Below, in pieces: positions 36,199 through 47,860 of a stretch of DNA of 64,000 nt. A program made the translations under genes and the position numbers. This DNA comes from Cornus controversa (Eukaryota > Streptophyta > Magnoliopsida > Cornales > Cornaceae). A model generated the notes under the pieces. The model was not told the origin of the DNA. It saw only the letters and a program-made list of their open reading frames with translations, and did not search any database. Every line of letters starts with the position of its first letter. Within the stretch, counting starts at the first letter, position 1. The stretch spans positions 102,358,033 to 102,422,032 of the forward strand of contig CM048845.1 in the NCBI GenBank assembly GCA_026545225.1, in the 5' to 3' direction.

Positions 36199-37036
36199 GA
36201 GTTGCACGGTGCAAGAGTGGCGGTGAAAGTTTGATTAAAATATCAAAAGGGGGTGAATAGCTGTACTTGCCCATTTGCTCAATTTTTCAAATTATTTTAA
36301 TTTTCTCAGTTAAGCCAATCACATAAGAGATGACACCAGAATTTTATGTGAAAACTCAAACGAAAAAAAACTAAAGTGAGACTATAGTCTTGGAGTAAAA
36401 AGATTCACTATCTCGAAGCAAAGTATAACAAATTTTGTCTAAGGCTCACACTCAATCATACTTTGCCAAGAATTAGTTTTTTGAATGCCTTAGGCTTAAC
36501 AAGAATCAGTTTCTGAATGCCTCAAGCTTACTCTTGCAACTCCACGTCCAATTGATCAAACTTCATCCTCACTCCTCAATCGTTGTAGAATAGTTGTTGA
36601 AGGAACATGAATGCTCCACGAACACTCTGTTTCATTCGTAGTAGGATCTGATCACCTTCCTTACGAACACAAAGTTGAAAGGAGAAAAATAAATCTTGTG
36701 AATTTAGTCAGAATCGGTAGAATCTTCAAAAAGTGCGGTATGCGATTAGATTCAGAACAAAATCCGGCCTAATATCACTCGATGATTGTGTGTATGCTCT
36801 CAAAGAAACACAAACAAAAAAAAAACTAGGGAGATTTTTCTACAAAATTTACTCTCAAAAATATTAATCTCCAAAAGCATGTATGGTAGAGAACAATAAA
36901 GTAGTATATATAGGTGTAAGTGACCTAATATTATTTGGAAAACAAGTATATAAATAATAATATTGGTTGTCCCACAGAATTTCAATTTGAAAGGAAACAA
37001 AATTCTGTATAAAAAGCAGTTTTTCGATTACATAGG
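36199..37036 (-). mobile_element. Partial LTR, same family as 27543-28846
   Basis: Shares GTGAAAGTTTGATTAA, AGGGGGTGAATAG, CTCACACTCA and downstream blocks with the solo LTR at 27.5 kb, in the same order and orientation. Both ends are eroded and no TSD is visible, so it is an older fragment. Confidence 0.7.
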
Positions 37037-37158
37037 AGTAGTGTTTGAGCTTAGCTAGAGCTCGACACGAGCTCTGATGTGAGTGTTTGAGCTCGACTCG
37101 ATATTTTTCAAGCTTGATCTCGGCTCGCAGGGATGGACCTACAGCCAAGTCATTGGGG

Positions 37159-39556
37159 TGTCACGCCCTAATTTTTAATACCCAAATCGATATAGGAAAT
37201 TGAGGTGATTAAATCGAAACTCATCATACATCATCACTAAACACGCTCTAATACCTTATCTGTCACATCCCAATTTTTAATACCCAAATCGATATAGAAA
37301 ATAGAGGTGATCAATTCACTCCTTATCACAAGTCATCACTAAACATGCTCTGATACCATGTTGTCACGCCCCTATTTCTAATACCCAAATCAAAAAAGGG
37401 AATGGGGGTGAACAATTCCAACATTCTCACTTCTTAATCTGATTTACACCCAGATACCATGTTGCTCTTATTTCTACTACTAGGCCCCTCACTGCCAGTC
37501 GAGCTAATAACTCAACTCAGCTCAATTAGCACTTCAAGTGCTTCGATTAATCAAAAGTGAGGTTTCGTTTAATCGAATTTCTTTGATTAGTTGCACTTCT
37601 TGTGAAACTTTTATCGGAACATATGAGTTTTTTACCCTTAAATGTGGCTAGATGTTCGATTAATCGAAGGTCCATCCGCAGGAATTCTCATTCCCATTAC
37701 TTTGAAACTTTAAACACCAATTCAATTGCATTAAACTTTTCACAACCTAGCATACATCTATACAAATTTAAATACAACCACAACATGCATAAACATCATT
37801 TAAATCATGAAAACGCTCGCCAATTTAAAACATACTCCATTTGTACATAATTGTCATGTCCAAAAGCTAACATTCAAGGCACAAAGGCTTATATACAATA
37901 AGTCAAAAACATAAACCTCCTTACACCTTTCTAAAGTACCATGTCCACATCTCGGACATGCATAATACCAAAACAACCTAAAAAATGGTACATCTATCTC
38001 TATGCCCCACTCATGGTTAATCACCATCAACAACCTCTTTGTCATGCCCTGAAATTGTTAATGTAGGGGGATGAGCAATGTTCAACGGGCTCAAGGTCAT
38101 ATGTTGTGCAATCTACCCAAGTTCTTAGATTTCATATCAATGCATAAATCAATCAACATACAGAACCTAACTACGTGTTATGCTTCCTGCCATTCTAGTT
38201 AAACTCCACAATTCACATTTCATATGGCCTATTAATCAATACTTGACAATCAGAAAGTCCAATATAAACATACTTCAATACACATCTTCATCATATCTAT
38301 AACATATAACAAAATGAATTTGAACTCAAAGACTAACATAAAATCATCACATAACTCAATTGTCACCCTTAATGCCCTCGGCTCTTAGAATTGTATTCAC
38401 ACTCACACACCCAATCCGGATATGTGTCAAAACTTCATACCCTATGTCCTTAGTTATTTTTGGGCAACTAATCCACCGGTAACCAACCCTCTTACGCAAG
38501 CTTGAGGTCTTTCAATCCCAATGGATCTATTCTCCCTTTACTTTGTACATGAGTCATTTTCGAGATATCACCCCACAAACACACCAAATATGTCACGTTT
38601 AGCATAGACATTCACAAGTCTTGATGCATTTGCACCCATTTCATGTCCTATGTTCATTTCTAGTATGTCACACAAGAAACCATATCGACACATGCACACA
38701 TTCAATCTTTTTAACGAAATTCATATTGAAACTAGTATTTCAACACATGTCACAAAATCTCATATATGCCATATAAGTCACATAAATCATACATCAGCAA
38801 TTCATGCATTCTAAATCACACATCAATCATTTTCTATCTAATAAAACATATATATATCAATTTAAAAAAAGAATTTCATCCTAAAGTCTCATGTTCTCAT
38901 ATATAACATGAAAACATCAATTTTATGTTCAGAATATGAAATTTAACTTGTATTGAAAGACACAACACACACCCCCTACCTCAAGAGATAAAATCTCAAG
39001 GTACACCTCAAATCCACCAACTCAAAAGTTGCCTAAACCTAGCTTTGTTTGGTTCAAAATGACGCCATCACCACGTAGAACAAACTTTCCATCTTCGGCA
39101 CCTTCTGAATCCAGCGATAAGGTCTTCACATCTTAGAGAGAAGCTAGAGAGCTTAAGAAGAAAGAGAGAAGAGAGAAATACAGATTTTTAGAGAGAGAGA
39201 GATGGATGACATATCTGGGTTTTGATATTTGTAAGCCCTAGGGCATAAGACCAAAACGCCCCTAGTTCATTTAACGTACCTTTTCGACCTTCGTTTTCGA
39301 ATTCGAAAGTAGTTATGGCCTCGAAATCAACTGTACATTTCTTCTATAACTAAGAATTAAATTTTTTGAAAAAATATCCAATTTCTCGGGTCCACTCGAC
39401 GACCCAAAATTTTAAAATGAGCTGAATGACTAATAAAACTCTCTGAACCTCTAAACAAGTCTCCATATATGCAAATAACATTTATAACATGTGCAAATCT
39501 ATTCATAGTCCTATTTCAGAAAATACATAAATAATAAAAAAAATCGAATCTCTACA
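37159..39556 (-). mobile_element. Large Ty3/Gypsy-type LTR with reiterated LTR tail and primer site
   Basis: The main LTR runs from 37362 (TGTCACGCCCC) to 39556 (CGAATCTCTACA). To its left, two further short copies of the same LTR tail start at 37159 and 37261, each about 100 bp and carrying a GCTCTGATACCA-like primer site or its decayed form (clear at 37347-37358). Minus orientation follows from the primer site, with a CT-rich leader region around 39120-39210. No convincing TSD was found (TGGGG against AGGGC). Noncoding remnant, broken. Confidence 0.72.
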
Positions 39557-39884
39557 AGGGCGCAAAGAAAATTTTAATGTTTGTATTATATGTCTATGAT
39601 TTTATGAAAATATTTCATTAAAATTATATTTTACCCCCATTGAAATTACAAAAAAAATTCCACTATATACAACTTTGCCCCCACATATATTATTTTTATC
39701 TAAACTAACTCTACAATTGTAAATGTACTCAACTTTGCCCGCTCGTTTAAATATTAATATATGCATATTTATTTGTATACATACATATATATTGTACCTC
39801 CGACTGAGTTGTAGGCAGTTTTCAATCTTCATTGTCATCTCCGATCTTAATCTCCAGTTCTCTACAAAACATTCCATTCTAAGG
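39557..39884 (-). other. Unassigned stretch between two LTR elements
   Basis: A minus-strand frame near 39790-39877 reads MECFVENWRLRSEMTMKIEN and stays open to about 39605. The frame also appears to continue on the far side of the LTR element inserted at 39885-41570. I do not recognise the protein, and a chance frame is possible. Confidence 0.25.
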
Positions 39885-41570
39885 TGTTAGATAATATATT
39901 TAATATTATGTTACTTTCTATCCTAATCCAACTAGGATTACTAATTCATCTAGGAGTAGGGTTTCTTATCTCTTAAGTAAACTTGGTCTCTAAGATTATG
40001 TGCCTATAAATAGGCCTCTATGTATTCTTCATCAATATCAATTCAATATATATTCTTCCTATATTTTAACATGGTATCAGAGCCTATTAATACCTGATAG
40101 TCTTCATTGTCGATCACCCTCACCGCTAGGGATGACACCATCGCCTTCATCCCCGACAGTTAATCATAGAAAAAATAGTTTTCGTCAAATCAACACCTAA
40201 CCAACACTCTTACACAATTGATGTAAGAGTTGTCAAATAATTCTCTCTCCTTTATCCAAATTCAAAAGTGACTTGAAACTCACTCTTCTTTTGCTTGTAG
40301 ATTCCATACAAGGACATACGATAGAAAATTTGGGAGTGTTTGGAAGCTGAAAAAATCAGATTCGTGGTGTTCAAATTGTGTTCACGAAGATTGAAAAATC
40401 TGGTTCACACTTTTCTACACATCAAAACTTTTTTATCATAATTTCTTCGTTACTGATCCAAACTACCTAAGACGAATTCTAGAAGATAGGAAATTCGAAG
40501 ATTTTTGATTTGATATATTATATGTCTATATTCCATGTAGAAAAGGGTGGTCAAATCTGTATTTAAAGTTATTGTCCTAACTACAAATTTCTACGCGAGA
40601 ATTCATCTTTTTCGACTTGGATTTGTGAAGAGATTCAGATTGTTCTTCGTCCAAAGCCGCCGACAAATTGGAGGCCACCTCCAAGACCCACGATCACTAC
40701 CGCCCTCACATTATTGTCCGAGTCTCCATAACTCCCTTGCTCACAAAGTCCTCATCTATACAGTTCTGTTAGCGCGTCTCCGCACACGTTCACTGGTAAT
40801 CACACACTTTTGTGATTGTATTGTATCTGCACAATTCCGTTTCCGCGTCTTCGTATGCTTTCAGTGGTGATCACACATTTTTGTGATTGTGTTGTATCTT
40901 CACAATTCCGTTACCACGACTCCGCATGTATTCAGTGGTAATCACATGCTTTTGTGATTGACCATTGCACTTCCATGTGCCTTCAGAATTTGATTAGCCT
41001 CCACACTTTCGTGCGCTACTATCGTGCTTCCATGCGCCTTCAAAATTTGATTAGCCTCCGTGTTTCTGTGCGCTACTATCGCGCTTCTATACACCTTTAG
41101 AATTTGATTAGCTCACGCACTTCTATGCGCTACTATCGCGCTTTTATGCGCCTCCATAAATAATCGTGTGTTTTCGTGCGTCATTAATGCGCATCCATGC
41201 GCCTCCAGAAGTCATTGGGCACTTCTGTGCTTCACTAGTGCGCTTCCATGTGCCTCCAAAAGTCATGATGCGCTTCTATGCACCTCTAATAGTACTCATA
41301 CTGCGTTTCCATGCGCTATGCCGCATCTTCACAACTCTACCATCACTTTCATGTATTCAAGCTCAAGTTGGTTTTATATAACCCACCTTGAGTTTGAGGG
41401 GGGTTAGATAATATATTTAATATTATGTTACTTTCTATCATAATTCATCTAGAACTAGGGTTTCTTATCTCCTAAGTAAACTTGGTTTCTAAAATTATGT
41501 GCATATAAATAGGCCTTATGTATTCTTCATCAATATTAATTCAATATATATTTTTCCTATATTTCTAACA
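39885..41570 (+). mobile_element. Small plus-strand LTR element (Copia-like, non-autonomous)
   Basis: 5' LTR 39885-40071 (TGTTAGATAATATATTT...TTTTAACA) contains a TATA-like CTATAAATAGG. The primer-binding site TGGTATCAGAGCC lies at 40072-40084, a G-rich polypurine tract at 41395-41403, and the 3' LTR at 41402-41570. The TSD TAAGG is perfect (39880-39884 and 41571-41575). The 1.3-kb interior has no recognisable gag or pol. Its right half is a degenerate minisatellite built from CGCTTCCATGCGCC-type units. The LTRs differ by a deletion and several changes. Copia affinity is inferred from the ends and primer site. Confidence 0.82.
40740..41320 (+). repeat. Degenerate minisatellite inside the small LTR element
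   Basis: Repeating blocks of about 55-75 bp with TTTGTGATTG, TTTGATTAGCCTCC, GCGCTACTATCGCGCTT and CATGCGCCTCCA motifs. The region is more GC-rich than its surroundings. The open frames here are shadows of the repeat. Confidence 0.75.
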
Positions 41571-41644
41571 TAAGGTATTCGAAGTTTCTCCATTGATGCC
41601 ATTACAAAAATTAGAAAGAAGATGAGTTCAAATTAATGATATGA

Positions 41645-41645
41645 T

Positions 41646-41689
<44 letters not shown>
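41645..41689. repeat. (TG)n(AG)n microsatellite
   Basis: About 13 TG units followed by about 9 AG units. Confidence 0.9.
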
Positions 41690-41762
41690 ACTAACCTTCA
41701 AGCGTTGATGATGAGCACGGCTGATGTTAAAATCGTGTTCTTCAACTTGTTGATGCCGTCGT

Positions 41763-42290
41763 TGGGAAGCTTCATAGTTATAGTTTGTGCGACTCAGGTT
41801 TCTTTGTTTTGAAAGGGGTGAAGTGTAAATGGAGACTAGGGTTACATAGTTATTAGTAGTATATATGATGGGCTACAAGTAATGGGCTTTACCTATTAGG
41901 TTTTTAAAGGATTAATTGGATTGGGCTTAACTAACGAGTGTGAGATGAATAAATAATTCAATGGGCCTTTTCATATTTTGAACTAAATATCTCATATTTT
42001 TTTATAATTATATATATTCATATATTTTTTCACGAGCTCAAAATGAGTGAGATCGGGAAGCTTCACAGTTTGAGTTTGTGCGATTCGGGTTTTTTTGTTT
42101 TGTAAGGGGTGAAGTGTAAATGGAGACTAGGGTTACATAATTATTAGTAGTATATATGATGGCCTACTAGTAATGGGCTTTAGTTATTAGGTTTTTAAAG
42201 GATTGATTGGATTGGGCTTAACTAAGGAGTGTGAAATGAATAAATAATTCAATAGGCCTTTTCATATTTTGAACTAAACATCTTGAACAA
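41763..42290 (-). repeat. 289-bp-period duplication of leader-like sequence
   Basis: Blocks at about 41763-41994 and 42052-42287 share GGGAAGCTTCA, AAGGGGTGAAGTGTAAATGG and GATTGGGCTTAACTAA motifs. On the minus strand the first copy reads like a 5' leader with ATG near 41780 followed by 26 codons (MKLPNDGINKLKNTIL...) and then a GTTAGT donor-like site. Function unknown. Confidence 0.6.
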
Positions 42291-42370
42291 TCGAGCTGAA
42301 GAGAGAGATGTTTGAGATTGGTTCGTTTATTAAACGAGTCTAGTAATTTGTTTTGAGATTGGTTCGTTTA

Positions 42371-43044
42371 GGCTCTATTTAGTAAAACTTTCAATTCTAG
42401 ATTTCAGCTTTTATTTTCATTTTTTTGGAAGTCACAGCAGAAATCGAATTTGGTAACACAGATTTCATTTCTGAAAAAATAAAAGTGATGTCAAAATTTT
42501 GACAATCCTTGGGCATAATTTGAAAGCTTCATAACGAAGCTTTTAGTTTAATATTTCATTTTTCAGTTCAAGTTTCAATTTCTGATTTTTTTATAAAATA
42601 CAATAAATAAAAATTTTGTTTCCTGAAAAATGTAATATAATATAATATAATACAATAAATTAAAATTTTATAAAAAACAATAATAAAAAAATTAGAAAAT
42701 ACAATAAATAAAAAATTGGTTACTCAAAAAATATAAATATAACAAAATAACATACAATAAATAAGAAAATTATAAATAAAAATAATATAATATAAATACA
42801 AAATTATAATTCAGTAAGAATAAAAATCTTTTATAAAATACATATAAATATAAAGATATATATAAGATATATAAATATAATAATAATAAATAAATATATT
42901 TAATATATATATAAAGATATATATAAGAATAATATACAATAAAATAAGAGTTATATATAAATACAATTATATATAATATAAAAATATAATATAATAATTA
43001 TAAAATTATAAGTCAATAAGAATAAAAAACTTTTATAAAATACA

Positions 43045-43080
<36 letters not shown>

Positions 43081-43275
43081 TCTTTATGTTTAAGATATAT
43101 AAATATAATAATAATAATAAATAAATATATATAATATATATATAAAGATATATATAAGAATAATATACAATAAAATAAGAGTTATATATAAATACAATTA
43201 TATATAATATAAAAATATAATATAATAATTATAAAATTATAAGTCAATAAGAATAAAAAACTTTTATAAAATACA

Positions 43276-43319
<44 letters not shown>

Positions 43320-43743
43320 AGAAAATACAATAAAATAAGAGTTATATGTAAATACAATTATATATAATATAAAAATATAAAAAGAAATAAAACAAGTATA
43401 TAAAATAATATATGACAATTATCAAAAACATGCAAATGCTTAAAAATGAATTTTTAATTAAAATAAACTAAAATAAAGTCCTAGCAAATATAATTTCACA
43501 TTTATGTCGGTTAAAATGAGTTTGGACCATATTACTTGAACACAATTTTTAGTTAAAGTTACTACTATTTTTTTAAAAATAAATTTTGGGTTACCAAATA
43601 TATTTTCAGATTTGTACTTTCAAATTTTCAACAGCATATGAAGTTACCAAACATATTTTACTTCTGAAAAAAATGACAGCACAATGGGTTTTTATTTTTC
43701 AAAAATCAGAAAATGGAATTCGACAACGGTACCAAACAGTCCC
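42371..43743. mobile_element. PIF/Harbinger-like MITE with satellite interior
   Basis: Ends GGCTCTATTTAGTA and TACCAAACAGTCCC are inverted repeats of the GGGNCTGTTTGGTA type. A 3-bp TTA flanks both sides (42368-42370 and 43744-43746), as expected for Harbinger elements. The interior (42590-43420) is an almost pure A/T satellite. It is inserted in a GCTCG-rich repeat visible at 42288-42370 and 43744-43815. Confidence 0.75.
42820..43380. repeat. Approximately 230-bp AT-only tandem repeat
   Basis: Units bounded by AAGTCAATAAGAATAAAAA-like blocks (or ATTCAGTAAG) recur three times: about 42820-43020, 43021-43254 and 43255-43380. Two expanded (TA)n tracts lie at 43049-43077 and 43279-43314. Confidence 0.8.
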
Positions 43744-44722
43744 TTAGTAAACAAACGAATACGAGTCGAGCCCATGTCGAGACGAGCCTATTTGCAAACG
43801 CTTGGTTCATTTACAGTCCTAAGCACGACCAGTTGAACAACTTTCAGTTTCCAACCAGGGAAATTTGGACCGGTTGCAAAAACTTTGACCGGATATTTTT
43901 ACTTGAAGAGACCAAAACAACCATGAAATTTTATCATGAATTGCCTTCATGAATGATGTGGCAAGTGATAATATCATTGACATTCCGTGTATGGGGAAAT
44001 CCCACCAATACTAACTCACCATTTGAAATACCCCCCAGAAAATTTCGCGCATGAGGTGGCCAGTCTCATACACAAAACTTGAGGAATATTAACCACTGAT
44101 AGCAACAAGCATAGATGCAAAAGACAGAAATAGAATAATTGCTAAAAGCTGAACAGAAATCCCATTGAATTGAAATAATTGATAAATAAATAATTAAATT
44201 CTGGTAATACAACTTGGAAGTCCCGTAACTAAGGACCCCTTAACCAGAAAGAATAAAAATTTAACACTTAAATTGAAATCCAAAACCAAAACCTCTAAAT
44301 GAGTTCATAGTTTTACTCCTGAAGAAAAGAAGATTCCTACCCTGAGACTGGTGAGAGTAGATGTCTGTCACAGCCCAACCCTAGTACTCTATCCTCGCGG
44401 GGGAAACTGCTTGGGACCTGAAATATCAACAAAGTGGGTTAAACCCACGAGCAAGTTCTATCTACTACATCCCAATCAGAGAATCAATATACATACCCTC
44501 AATGTGAGGGACACAAGAGATAAATATACGTGCAACCCCTCAGATTATTCCTTATTCAGTTCATACTTTTAAAGATACAAATCATCTCATATATTTTCTC
44601 AACAACCCTTACAATGTAAAAACGATCCCCTTCTTTACGTTCACAAATAAAGATACATATGTATGCATTTTATTAAATCTATGCAATCATGATATGTCAA
44701 TTATAATGCATGAATACATTAA

Positions 44723-44910
44723 TAGGTATGGGCGATCCTGACACGCCGGGCAATCCTTACATGCCAAATAAAAAGTATAGATACCTTATTAGGTATGGGC
44801 GATCCTGACACGCCGGGCAATCCTTATATGCCAAATAAAAAGTATATAGATACCTTATTAGGTATGGGCGATCCTGACACGCCGGGCAATCCTTACATGC
44901 CAAATAAAAA
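44723..44910. repeat. 67-69-bp tandem repeat inside the solo LTR
   Basis: Units start at 44723, 44790 and 44859 (TAGGTATGGGCGATCCTGAC). Each contains GATCCTGACACGCCGGGCAA, which resembles the LTR/polypurine junction of the TRIM family at 13.4 kb. Confidence 0.88.
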
Positions 44911-45649
44911 TACAAATGCATTCCCAATATGAAATAATAAATAACCAAGATGCATTATAATTTTTTTTTGCACAGACTACAAATTTGAATTATCTGCTAT
45001 GCAATTATCATCATATGATAAATCATTCACAAGTGAACCTTAATCAAGTATCCTATGTGCATTTATATATAAAAATAAATACAATCGATTAATTCAAAAT
45101 AACCTAACATCCATTAGAGGAAACAATTTCCCAAACCAACCTCCAATGCACTCAAATCTCCGAGGGAATCTAAACCTACTCTTATCTAGGTTTCTGGGCC
45201 TATTCCACTTCTAAGAACACTAAGAAAACATTCTGAAATTAAAAATATTTTTAAAAAAATCAAAGAAGGTGAAAATCCAACTTTTAGGCACTTTAAAAAT
45301 TAACTGAACACCAAGGGAAGCTCATTTTGAGGTGAAAATTTAAACCCAAGTGTATTTAACCTCCAGAGAGTTACAGTAAAAATTTGGAAATTTTTGGAGT
45401 TGTAAAAGTATTTTCTAAAATTACAAAAAGTGAAAAAGATAGCTTTTGGGTACTTTTAAAAATTAATTGGATAACAAGGAAAAATTATTTTGAGTTGAAA
45501 ATTTAAAATTAAGTGTATTTAACATCCAATATCATACAGTAAAAATTTCAGAATTTTTGGAATCATGAAAGTATTTTTAAAAAATGATTTTTCAAATTTT
45601 CAAGTTTTTCCAAAAATTCAAAAAAAATATCAAAATATATCGGAATGGG

Positions 45650-45860
45650 CCCATAGTGGACCCAGTGGTGGGCCCCCGCGAGCGGGGCCCAAAAATGTCC
45701 TTCCCGGCGCCGGCACGCGTCGGCCAGGAGCGTGGGGAAGTGCCCTGCGCTGGGGCTTCTTCCCCAGTGCGTCCAGCAGCGCGCACAGCGCGCTGCCGGC
45801 GACTTCCCGGCAATGGTCCGGCCTCCTCCGACCACCGTTCGCCTCCATTTTTGCGCCGTT
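45650..45860. other. GC-rich island in the solo LTR
   Basis: GC content is far above the surrounding sequence (runs such as CCCGGCGCCGGCACGCGTCG). Open frames on both strands follow from base composition. This is possibly part of the LTR regulatory or leader region. Confidence 0.6.
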
Positions 45861-46851
45861 CTTCTCCTCTCGACGCCATCTACCTATTGGTGCAAAAAGC
45901 CTCATCCGAAACAGCCCGAATCAAAAACCCCCAATTCACAAGTTCTAGGGTTCTTTGCAAAATTCAAAAATTTAAAACCAAATTATTCACGATCTGTTTT
46001 CCCTAGTATTCAGAGTTGTTTACAAGATAATCCCAACACAGTAGGTTCACAATTTAACATTTATTTACTTACAAATTGCATGCATAAATAATTTCTTTCT
46101 TAACACAATATACATATACATGAATACATATGCATATAACCTTACATGAACAAAATCAATCTAATCTATATACAATCATCACAGTTAAATCTCACGAAAT
46201 TTATCAATAACAGAAAAATATAAACATACAATTAACTACAAATTTTTAATATAAATAAATTCTCAAACCTAGACTATGCATACGGATTCAAGGGGGAAGA
46301 GAAGAATTAAACTTGCCTTTTTCCTGACGAATCAACTTGTTCACCCGATCGTCACTCCCTTCTCTCTTTCGTTTACTCTCTCTTAGTTCTGTGCGTAAAA
46401 CAACGGCAAACCCTAATTTCTTCTTCTTTTCTTTTCCTTTTTGTCTTAATTATTCTTTTATTGATTTTCCTAAAACTAATTAAAATCAAATTAATAATAC
46501 TAACAATAGCAATAATAATATTATTTCAACCCTAGGCCCATCATTTTAAACATAACCTTAGCCCACTCATCCTAGCCCAAATTCCTCCCTAGCCCAACCC
46601 AAAACATTTAAATAAAATAACACACAATTAATACCAATTCACATAAAATGATAAAATGCATGTATAAAAGACAAGCAACTCACCTACAATGATAATTTAT
46701 ATAAAAAAAATATTTCACATGAATTAATAAAATAAAGTAATAATGTAAAGAGATTAAATTGACACCTAAATTTTCCGGGGTATTACACCATTTAATTGCC
46801 ACATCATTCAAGATAAAAATTCATGAAATATTTTCATAACGTGTAGCATTG

Positions 46852-46853
<2 letters not shown>

Positions 46854-46901
<48 letters not shown>
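46854..46901. repeat. (AT)n microsatellite
   Basis: About 24 uninterrupted AT units between the solo LTR and a LINE fragment. Confidence 0.95.
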
Positions 46902-46902
<1 letters not shown>

Positions 46903-46904
46903 CC

Positions 46905-47860
46905 GGGCTTCCAACAAAATACCATCTACAGCCATCAAAGACCCAGTCAGAAAATTGTACCTGCTAAATACCATATTCGCTGTGACCTATCATTAGTTTC
47001 AGATCTATAAACTCCTGAAGAGGCAGTAAATTTAATTATGACATCCTTAACTGTATATTTAATAGTAGTCTGTACATCCTTGTAAGTATTGGTTTTTTTG
47101 TATTCAGCTGTTCCTCTCCCTCAGAAGTTATAAATGGTAGCAGCCAATGCTACCTTGTTGACTCTATTAATCCACTTTTTGCCCCTCAAATGGGTTCCCG
47201 TCCAGTTTAATATCTCAATCAAAGAAGAAATTTGAGGCCAGTCAAGACACCCTTTAATTTGGATAACTTCTCATACCTCAGTTGTGAATTTGCATTGTAA
47301 AAACAGATGCTGTAAACTCTCTAAGGCATCTCTACACATAACACAGCAATCACTTTGCACAATACCTTGTTGCACTAGACAATCCAATGTCTTTAATCCA
47401 CCTTTTGCAGCCAACCACAATATTGTTGGAAACTAGCTTTGATCAAATCATTTTAATTAGTTTGAAGTGTTGCTACTGATTAAAGAAATATTCTTGTATT
47501 CTGGAAGACAAGCGCCATTAAGTACGTACAGCAACATGCAAGCGTCAATTGTCTTTAAGGCGCTAGTATTAAATACTAACCTCAGTTTAATTCCTATTTT
47601 TTTCATATTTATTTAATTTTTATGTCTTAAATAGTATCATATACACATATTTTCTAACAAATATAAAGGAGTGCCTAGGAATGCACCCATTAAACCAGAC
47701 TGCACAGGTCAATTGGCATTTGTTGTGCTGCAGCCTAGATGTGTCCCAGACCACCTGATCAGACTCTTCCTCAGTTGGCACTTTCTTGCAGCTTACAAGT
47801 AGGTCATATCTAATTTTGATCATTCGTTGGCAGGCCTCATTAGTGGCCTGAGTCAATGCT
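46905..47860 (-). mobile_element. L1-type LINE ORF2 C-terminal fragment
   Basis: On the minus strand a block ending CQLTCAVWFNGCIPRHSFI (47670-47760) and then WLAAKGGLKTLDCLVQQGI (about 47350-47420) match the zinc-binding domain found after the reverse transcriptase in plant L1 elements (VWF..IPRHSFI LWLA). Frames are interrupted by stops, and a 236-bp solo LTR (47424-47659) splits the two blocks. The 5' part is missing. Confidence 0.78.
47424..47659. mobile_element. Short solo LTR inside the LINE
   Basis: Starts TGTTGGAAAC and ends TTTCTAACA, with a perfect TSD AATAT (47419-47423 and 47660-47664). Its position between IPRHSFI and LWLA sequence of the LINE confirms the boundaries independently. 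It could also be the LTR of a TRIM. Confidence 0.8.

Larger units (their letters stand above)
44024..46787 (-). mobile_element. Solo LTR (2.76 kb), large-LTR retroelement
   Basis: Starts TGAAATACCCCCC and ends CGGGGTATTACA, an inverted terminal pair, with a perfect 5-bp TSD CCATT at 44019-44023 and 46788-46792. Minus orientation is inferred from resemblance in layout to the other large LTRs here (leader-like GA-rich stretch near 46310-46440 read on the minus strand); it is not proven. It contains a three-unit tandem repeat (44723-44910) and a GC-rich island (45650-45860). No internal region remains. Its left about 430 bp recur in the chimeric element at 60903. Short open frames within it are artefacts of the GC-rich patch. 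Confidence 0.85.

Noticed and set aside
40547-40870. 107-codon plus-strand frame
   Set aside because: It lies inside the small LTR element and runs into its minisatellite; no domain was recognised.
45563-46091. Several overlapping open frames on both strands
   Set aside because: They coincide with the GC-rich patch of the solo LTR and overlap each other in many frames, as expected from base composition.
44024-46787. Reading as a DNA transposon with TIRs and an 8-bp TSD
   Set aside because: The inverted TACCCC ends first suggested this, but TG...CA ends, a perfect 5-bp TSD (CCATT) and similarity to other large LTRs favour a solo LTR.
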